From Nocardia miyunensis NBRC 108239 (GTDB taxonomy: Bacteria; Actinomycetota; Actinomycetes; Mycobacteriales; Mycobacteriaceae), in assembly GCF_001613065.1 (NCBI RefSeq), contig NZ_BDBQ01000088.1, positions 1 to 64,000 of the forward strand: a DNA stretch of 64,000 bases, given 5' to 3'. The position numbers and the translations under genes were made by a program. This document shows positions 59,801-64,000 of the stretch, piece after piece (within the stretch, counting starts at the first letter, position 1; every line of letters begins with the position of its first letter). Below the pieces are notes generated by a model. That model searched no databases. It had not been told where the DNA came from and was given only the letters and a program-made list of their open reading frames with translations.

Positions 59801-60123
59801 CGCGCGTGATACGGCATCACCAGATAGGGGCGTCCGCTGGCCGTCGAGCCCACCTCCAGCACGGTGACGATGTTCGGATGGCCGGTCAACCGGCCCATCG
59901 CCCGCTGCTCCCGGACGAACCGCGCCAGATTGTCCTCATCCAGGGGCGTGGTCAGAACCTTCACCGCCACGGTCCGATCCAACGCGACCTGACGACAGCG
60001 ATAGACCACAGCGAACCCACCGCGACCGATTTCCTCCGCGTCCTCGAGACCCACCGCGGATAGCTCCGCGGTGATCGGCACTTTCAACTCGCGTCGCGTC
60101 CGAAGCGGATCATCGTCGGTCAC
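56830..60123 (-). CDS. Ser/Thr kinase - NB-ARC-like ATPase - LuxR regulator (PknK-like kinase domain)
   Basis: 1097 residues from GTG 60123. Kinase domain: EEIGRGGFAVVYRC, VAVKVL with the Lys, MPYHARDSLD, HRDVKPGNILLTD, LTDFGIAHI and SPAFTAPEVL, very close to M. tuberculosis PknK. From about residue 340 an AfsR/NB-ARC ATPase: VTLAGIGGVGKTRLAL (P-loop near 359), LLVLDNCEQM, IIATSRE, GLPLAIELAA. A helical, TPR-like region follows. The C terminus is a LuxR helix-turn-helix: LTRRERQVADLVAQGLSNKQ, ISQRTAQGHVEHIL. It probably couples phosphorylation and ATP state to transcription. The longer frame to 60237 is not family-like. Its 3' end overlaps the neighbouring gene antisense by 60 bp. Confidence 0.92.
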   Translation of the reverse strand: MTDDDPLRTRRELKVPITAELSAVGLEDAEEIGRGGFAVVYRCRQVALDRTVAVKVLTTPLDEDNLARFVREQRAMGRLTGHPNIVTVLEVGSTASGRPYLVMPYHARDSLDAWIRQHGPLTAQKALWVGTKIAGALAGAHRLGIVHRDVKPGNILLTDFGEPALTDFGIAHIVDGFRTGEGTLTGSPAFTAPEVLEGGTPSPSADVYGLGSTLFCALTGHAPFERRSGENVMTQFLRITTEPIPELEEEGIDGDVSQLVSTAMDRNPERRPSAVELEKTMRGLLERHGLPMNDIALRDEGDASRREQTRSDSAPPAATMAAGRTVGGNLPIELSSFVGRRSEVSEVKNLLSTSRLVTLAGIGGVGKTRLALRVAWQVRRDFSDGVWLVELADVPDPAILIDVVAGALGLRHDSSEPLLDVLIRYLRSREMLLVLDNCEQMVEPVARLVEIILRTCPDLRIIATSRELLNIGGETVLRVLPLSVPAPEPSLAGLPRFDAVALFTDRAATVVRGFELDEDNKASVARICGRLDGLPLAIELAAAQMRTMSPQQIVQRLDDRYALLRHSSRTAPTRQQTLKWCIDWSYELCTPAEQQLWARLSVFAGGVELDAVEHICAAGATGSEPDCADVGVLDVLSALIDKSIVIREESGTAVRFRMLDTLRDYGRERLRSTGDYEDVRRRHREWYQQLTAAAEAGWISAYQPDWIARIEREQLNLREALESFLAEDTAEATEAAMRIANALYEFWIFRGLLSEGRAWFDRILTRPFAPFSPARITAICLDAQLATSQADFQAAAALLEEGHALAERNPIVTVEAQLAHADAVLAVLSGDSSRASALFESAVEMLGADDSLILRVSALTMSGWSYEVHGDMAGASARYREALAITEQRGESSYRSIALRGLGITAWQAGDSVRARELLQDALRVNLRLNGPVIAAFTFEALAWVPDPKADPDRSAVLMGAAKGIMPTGSDITTVFPNMSRFHDDCVQRAQQSLGTRRFDAAIRRGEAMGMDVAVAYALGETDSAAAAETSRLTRRERQVADLVAQGLSNKQIAAKLVISQRTAQGHVEHILAKLGFNSRAQIAAWAVDESRDSDGS

Positions 60124-60359
60124 TCGTTCATCCAACCAGCAGAATGCCGGTACCGTGCATAATTTGCCGGTAACAGACTTCCAGCGTATCCCGCCCGGAC
60201 GCGAACGAACGCGAATATGCCCGCGGTACGACGTCACCTCGAGATGGACGAACGACAGCTATCACCCAGCTGCAGCACTGGTGCGCCGTCGGGCTCATTC
60301 CGGGGTCATGCGGTCCTGGAGGGTCGGCAGGATGTGGCCGAGTCGGGCGAGACGTGCTC

Positions 60360-61172
60360 TCAGTCCCGTAACGCCCGTTCTCGCAGGCTGGTCAGGGTTG
60401 CGTTCAGCAATCGGGAGACCTGCATCTGTGACACCCCGATGCGTTGCGCGATCTCGGTCTGCGACCGATTCTCGAAGAACCTCAATCGCAGTACCTCGCG
60501 CTCGCGATGCGGGAGTTCGTCGAGCAGGGGCGCGACCGCCAGCGCGTCATCGGTGACCTGATAGCCGGTGTCCTCGCCGCCCAGCTCCCCGACGACGCGC
60601 GCCGCGCTGGGCTCGTGGTCGGCGTCCTCCGGCGAGCTGTCGATGGAATCGGCGGTGTGCGCGTTGGCGGCCAGCAGCGCCTGGGTGATCTCCGCTCGGC
60701 TCACCTCGAGTTCGGCGGCCAGCTCCGAGGTGGTGGGCATGCGGTAGAGCCGCTGCGTGAGCCGCTCGACGGCCGAGCCGATGGCGACCTGCAACTCCTT
60801 CGCCGGGCGCGGCACGCGCACCATCCAGGTGCGGTCGCGGAAGTGCCGACGTACCTCACCCATGATCGTCGGGACGGCGAAGGAGATGAACGAGGAGCCT
60901 CTGTCGGGGTCGAAGCGATCCACCGCGAGCACCACGCCCAGCGAGGCGACCTGATACAGGTCGTCGTAGGTTTCCCCACGCCGGCTGTAGCGGCGCGCGA
61001 TGTGTTCGGCCAGGGGCAGACACCGGTCCACGATCTGCTCGCGCAACCAGGCGTGTTCGGGGTCATCGGCCGAGAGGGCCGCCATCTTCTCCAACCACGG
61101 CTCGATGTCGTCGTAGGGGTCGTGTCCGCGGTTGGACCGTGCGGCGGATGGGGCTGTCGAATGTGAGGTCAT
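60360..61172 (-). CDS. Second SigF/SigB-type sigma factor
   Basis: 270 residues, paralogue of the sigma factor at 47601. Region 2: CLPLAEHIARRYSRRGETYDDLYQVASLGVVLAVDRFD and SFISFAVPTIMGEVRRHFRDRTW. Region 4: LPHREREVLRLRFFENRSQTEIAQRIGVSQMQVSRLLNATL. Both share the SYDDI/PYDDIEPW N-terminal start. GGAGG lies 7 bases before ATG 61172 (MTSHSTAPS). No anti-sigma gene is adjacent. DUF6328 and dps, with its SigF-type promoter, are the next genes. Confidence 0.92.
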   Translation of the reverse strand: MTSHSTAPSAARSNRGHDPYDDIEPWLEKMAALSADDPEHAWLREQIVDRCLPLAEHIARRYSRRGETYDDLYQVASLGVVLAVDRFDPDRGSSFISFAVPTIMGEVRRHFRDRTWMVRVPRPAKELQVAIGSAVERLTQRLYRMPTTSELAAELEVSRAEITQALLAANAHTADSIDSSPEDADHEPSAARVVGELGGEDTGYQVTDDALAVAPLLDELPHREREVLRLRFFENRSQTEIAQRIGVSQMQVSRLLNATLTSLRERALRD

Positions 61173-61264
61173 CGGATGCCTCCGGCGGCCATGTCGACTG
61201 CGGGCCTGGCGCTGTGGATTGAACGCCACCACGTAAGAAGGCCGCTATATCGAGTATGCCCGGA

Positions 61265-61780
61265 TCACTCCGACCTGTCACCATGCCGCCGCCGCCACCA
61301 CGGATGCACCACCCACAGACTCGTGAACAACACCGCGAACCCCACACCGGCGATCGCCCCGGCGACCGGTCCCACGACCGTGTCGAAGATCAGCACCGCT
61401 ACGCCGGTCAGCGCGATGCCGAGCAACAACAGGCCGGTCAGGGCGAAATGATGCGCGGTCTGGACCACGCTCGTGAGCTGGTGTCTGCGGAACAACAGCC
61501 GATGCGCGGCCACGGGCGCGGTCAGGAAGACCGTGGCCGCGATCGAGGCCACCACGACGACCAGGTACACCGCGCGCATCGGATCCGAGAGGGACTCGAA
61601 CCGCGCCTGGAACGGCAGGGTCAGCAGAAAGCCGGTGAGCAGCTGAATACCGGTCTGCACGACCCGGAGTTCCTGGAGCAGGCCGGTCAGGTTCCGATCC
61701 AGTTGCTCCTGCCTGGTCTCACCGCGAACGCGTCGATCCCACTCCTGCTCGGACTCGGCGGACTCGTCGCGCTCGCTCAC
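61265..61780 (-). CDS. DUF6328 membrane protein
   Basis: 171-173 residues. After a charged N terminus, LTGLLQELRVVQTGIQLLTGFLLTLPFQARF is the family signature and first membrane helix; three more helices follow (VYLVVVVASIAATVFLTAPVAAH; HFALTGLLLLGIALTGVAVLI; VAGAIAGVGFAVLFTSLWVV) and a basic tail. Function unknown. GGGAGG fits GTG 61780 (9 bases) better than GTG 61786. It precedes sigma-factor gene 61172 on the same strand by 92 bp. Confidence 0.85.
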   Translation of the reverse strand: MSERDESAESEQEWDRRVRGETRQEQLDRNLTGLLQELRVVQTGIQLLTGFLLTLPFQARFESLSDPMRAVYLVVVVASIAATVFLTAPVAAHRLLFRRHQLTSVVQTAHHFALTGLLLLGIALTGVAVLIFDTVVGPVAGAIAGVGFAVLFTSLWVVHPWWRRRHGDRSE

Positions 61781-61862
61781 CGCCACCCACCTCCCAGCAT
61801 CGAGATCTCATCCGATCCGGAAATCGCGTTCCGACTCGGTGAGCAGTATCGCGGTGGCCGCC

Positions 61863-61887
61863 GTTTGTCGCGCCGAGTAGCGGGTAG
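61863..61887 (+). promoter_or_regulatory. SigF-type promoter before dps
   Basis: GTTT (61863-61866), 15 nt, GGGTAG (61882-61887); same spacing and same -10 variant as before the CsbD gene. The dps start is 43 bp downstream. Confidence 0.75.
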
Positions 61888-61930
61888 CGCGGTCGATGAA
61901 GCGAATCGCACCGCGGAAGGAGATCCACCG

Positions 61931-62452
61931 ATGTCGAAACCGATCACCAGCACACTCGACGACAACGCCCAGCAGGTCACCGGAGATGCGTTGCGCGGCA
62001 CGGTGGTCGACCTGATCGACCTGTCGCTCATCGCCAAACAGGCGCACTGGAATGTGATCGGCCCCAACTTCCGCTCCGTACATCTGGCCTTGGACGAACT
62101 CGTCACCGCCGCACGCGATTTCACCGACGCCGCGGCCGAGCGAGCGACGGCGATCGGGGTGAGCCCGGACGGGCGCGCGGCAACGGTCGCCGAAAAGTCC
62201 TCGGCGGCAGGACTTTCCGCGGGATGGGAACAGGACACGGCGATCATCGAAGCGATCGTGGAGAATCTGGCGATGGTGATCGCCCGGCTCCGGGAGCGGA
62301 TCGATGAGACCGAGAAGGCCGACCCGGTGACCCAGGACCTGCTCATCGAGATAGCCGCACGGATGGAACAGCTGCATTGGATGTGGCAGGCACAGGTCGC
62401 CGCCGCGCCCGGCCACCCCGAGACGATCGGCCACGCCGTGCCGACCCGCTGA
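61931..62452 (+). CDS. dps: Dps/ferritin-like DNA-protection protein
   Basis: 173 residues, four-helix bundle. The intersubunit ferroxidase residues are in LSLIAKQAHWNVIGPNF (His39 of HWN) and SVHLALDELVTAARDFTDAAAERA (His, Asp, Glu). WEQDTAIIEAIVENLAMVIARLRERID and EQLHWMWQAQ are the later helices. Dps proteins oxidise and store iron and coat DNA under stress. AAGGAG precedes ATG 61931. The SigF-type promoter just upstream explains stress induction. Followed by a strong bidirectional terminator. Confidence 0.93.
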   Translation: MSKPITSTLDDNAQQVTGDALRGTVVDLIDLSLIAKQAHWNVIGPNFRSVHLALDELVTAARDFTDAAAERATAIGVSPDGRAATVAEKSSAAGLSAGWEQDTAIIEAIVENLAMVIARLRERIDETEKADPVTQDLLIEIAARMEQLHWMWQAQVAAAPGHPETIGHAVPTR

Positions 62453-62460
62453 CCACCGAC

Positions 62461-62498
62461 CGGGCATGCTCCCGCCTCACGAGGCGGGAGCATGCCCG
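62461..62498. terminator. Perfect 18-bp hairpin terminator after dps
   Basis: CGGGCATGCTCCCGCCTC and GAGGCGGGAGCATGCCCG are exact reverse complements around AC (in practice a TCACGA loop). It starts 8 bp after the dps stop and 25 bp after the stop of the opposite-strand small gene, so it can end both transcripts. Confidence 0.85.
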
Positions 62499-62522
62499 TC
62501 TCGGTCAGGGTGCGGCCCTGGG

Positions 62523-62699
62523 TCACGACCAGGCGGGTGGGGCCGGATCGGGTACCGGGGGCAGCGGCGGGCGAGGATCGGGCTCGGGCCGGGACGGATA
62601 CGGATCCGGGGACGGAACCGGGATCGGCGGTTGCGGGGCGGGATCGGGGACGGGTTGCGGCGGCGCCGGGTCCGGAACCGGCGGTAATGGGTGGGTCAT
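62523..62699 (-). CDS. Proline-rich mini-protein (58 residues)
   Basis: Frame starting MTHPLPPVPDPAPPQPVPDP and ending PPLPPVPDPAPPAWS; about 55 percent proline, with the PVPDPAP unit recurring three times. A stop (TAG) stands three codons before the ATG, so the protein is complete as shown. The opposite strand would give only Gly-Ser repeats without ends. It terminates at the shared hairpin, which supports a real transcript. No good Shine-Dalgarno is visible. Polyproline-helix protein of unknown role. Confidence 0.5.
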   Translation of the reverse strand: MTHPLPPVPDPAPPQPVPDPAPQPPIPVPSPDPYPSRPEPDPRPPLPPVPDPAPPAWS

Positions 62700-62908
62700 T
62701 GTCGGCGGCTACCCCGGATTCGGCCTCCCAATCTCGGGCTCGTCCGGCCGGGGTGTCGCAGCGGCACGGGCGAGTGCGACGGCGTCGCCCCGACGGCGGC
62801 ACGACTCGGCAGCGCCCCGGGAGACCTCCCGGTTCGCGGAGTTCCTTTCGCGGACAAGTGATTCAGCTGAGAACATTAGCGGCCAGAACGGAATCACGAG
62901 GAGTCTCG

Positions 62909-64000
62909 ATGACCAGATATGCGCATTTTGTGGGTAGCGTTCCGAAGGAGTTGATGACCGGGGATGGCGCGGTGTTGCGCTGGTTCGCAGACAGCAGTGG
63001 TGAACATCCGACCGGGTTACCCTGTGACCTGGATCCGGACTGGATCATGCAGTACCTCCGCGACCGCGCGGAACACGACGACGTCCTCGAGGTCGTCCGC
63101 GCCGGCGAGTACGCCGACTACAGCGACTTCCCCAGCTACGGCCTGCGCCGCGGGGCGAAGCTGGAACCGCGGCACATGTCGATGGGCCGGCTCGAGCGCA
63201 TCGGATCCGTGGTCGCCGCCTTCGACGAGCTCCGTGCCGCGCGACCGGAGTTGGCGCGAACGAAACTGCAACTGAGCCAACCCAATCCGCTGGATCTGGC
63301 GATGTTCGTATTCGCCGGCGCGGCGGTATCGGCCGGATTCCCGCTCGGACCGGCGCTGCGGCGCTCGAATGTCATCGTGGCCGCGCTGCGGGCCCTGCCG
63401 GTGGTCACCGAGGCCGTGCTCGAGGAGATCGCCGCGGTGAACGAACGTTACGGCGACCGCGTGGTCTGGCAGGTGGAATCGCCCTTCGCGCTGCTGGGCA
63501 TGGTGAAGGCCGACCAACTGGGCGCGAAGTGGGCGGCGGCACCGCTGCTGTCCCGCCAGCTCGCCGGACTGCTCACCCGGATCCACGACGTCGGGGCGCA
63601 CAGCGTCGTACATCTCTGCTATGGCGATTACCAGCACAAATCGCTGCTCAGCCCGCGATCGCTGGCCCCAGCGGTCACTCTGCTGAACCACACCGTACAG
63701 CACCTGCTCGCACAGGGCACTCCCCTTCCAGCGGTACACATTCCGTGCGCGTTCGGCAGTGAACCGGCGCCGCTGGACCCCGAGTTCTACGCACCCCTGC
63801 GGCGGCTCGACCCGGAGTGGAAGATCATCGCGGGCGTGGTTTCGCCGGGTTCCGATGCCGACAGCACACACGCGCTGCGGCTGTTCGAGGAGGCTGCCGG
63901 CCGCACCGCCTACGGGGTCGCGACCGCATGCGGACTGGGGCGCTGCAATGTTGCCGAGGCAGAACAGGCCGCGAGCACGATGGCGAAGCTGACCGCCGAG
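62909..64000 (+). CDS. UROD/MetE-like protein (partial, runs off the window)
   Basis: At least 364 residues; the frame is open to the window end. It begins MTRYAHFVGSVPKELMTGDG. Features are VWQVESPFALLGM, VVHLCYGDYQHKSLLSP (His-Cys motif at the place of the zinc or substrate loop), WKIIAGVVSPGSD and TAYGVATACGLGRCNVAEAE, which parallel the late barrel strands of cobalamin-independent methionine synthase and related UROD-fold proteins (there H-x-C, G-V-x-S, and S/T-x-x-C-G-F-G-R). GAGGAG lies 7 bases before ATG 62909. The exact substrate is unknown. Confidence 0.78.
   Translation, partial: MTRYAHFVGSVPKELMTGDGAVLRWFADSSGEHPTGLPCDLDPDWIMQYLRDRAEHDDVLEVVRAGEYADYSDFPSYGLRRGAKLEPRHMSMGRLERIGSVVAAFDELRAARPELARTKLQLSQPNPLDLAMFVFAGAAVSAGFPLGPALRRSNVIVAALRALPVVTEAVLEEIAAVNERYGDRVVWQVESPFALLGMVKADQLGAKWAAAPLLSRQLAGLLTRIHDVGAHSVVHLCYGDYQHKSLLSPRSLAPAVTLLNHTVQHLLAQGTPLPAVHIPCAFGSEPAPLDPEFYAPLRRLDPEWKIIAGVVSPGSDADSTHALRLFEEAAGRTAYGVATACGLGRCNVAEAEQAASTMAKLTAE

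Overview
The window is about 64 kb of very GC-rich actinobacterial DNA, most likely from a Nocardia-type member of the Mycobacteriales. The gene families point there: a protein O-mannosyltransferase, a Rv1284-like carbonic anhydrase, LpqH (19 kDa antigen) and LppU-type lipoproteins, a PknK-like kinase regulator, a UsfX/RsbW-SigF pair, DrrABC-type exporters and an XRE/DUF397 pair. No transposase, integrase, tRNA, rRNA or CRISPR array was seen. All calls come from reading the sequence; family names are from memory of those families and no database search was run.

Layout. 1-15 kb: the 3' end of nirB; def and the mannosyltransferase; PadR; a frameshifted EamA transporter facing a CGNR zinc-finger regulator across a 9+9 bp palindrome; a LysR/SDR/darcynin-like cluster; a 'graveyard' (7.4-8.8 kb) holding remnants of a TPP enzyme, a LysR regulator and a D-amino-acid oxidase; a small two-gene operon facing an XRE/DUF397 pair; carbonic anhydrase; a DUF3089 lipoprotein; VOC; CorA; TetR. 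15.2-31.7 kb: a biosynthetic locus with an orphan adenylation-domain stub, a 4421-residue NRPS (C-A-T-E / C-A-T / C-A-T-E-TE) and a translationally coupled three-gene ABC exporter. 31.7-38.2 kb: a kinase remnant, then a divergent chaperone cassette made of a Sel1/J-like/zinc-ribbon membrane protein, a GrpE-like protein and a large Hsp70. It ends in a 17-bp tandem repeat and a hairpin.

38.4-46.5 kb: an LppU-like lipoprotein, a broken GlxA-type regulator beside an HD hydrolase, an FAH-family enzyme, an esterase/MarR pair, a phosphotransferase, DUF4142, and a DoxX-like membrane protein carrying nine 11-residue repeats. 46.6-48.4 kb: a general-stress module (RsbW-like anti-sigma, CsbD-like protein, SigF). 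48.5-53.7 kb: a tight four-gene operon ending in TPR and CHAT (caspase-fold) proteins, the best candidate for a little-described conflict or signalling system. 53.8-64 kb: LpqH-like lipoprotein, a membrane protein, a frameshifted hypothetical gene, an OB-fold/DUF3263 fusion, a kinase-ATPase-LuxR giant regulator, a second SigF, DUF6328, Dps, a proline-rich mini-protein and a UROD/MetE-like protein cut by the window end.

How the genes connect. GTTT-N15-GGGTA(T/G) promoters, the form read by SigF/SigB sigma factors, stand before rsbW, the CsbD gene and dps. This links the two SigF paralogues at 47.6 and 60.4 kb to a shared stress regulon inside the window. The NRPS and its exporter form one transcriptional unit that would make and export an N-capped tripeptide with two D residues.
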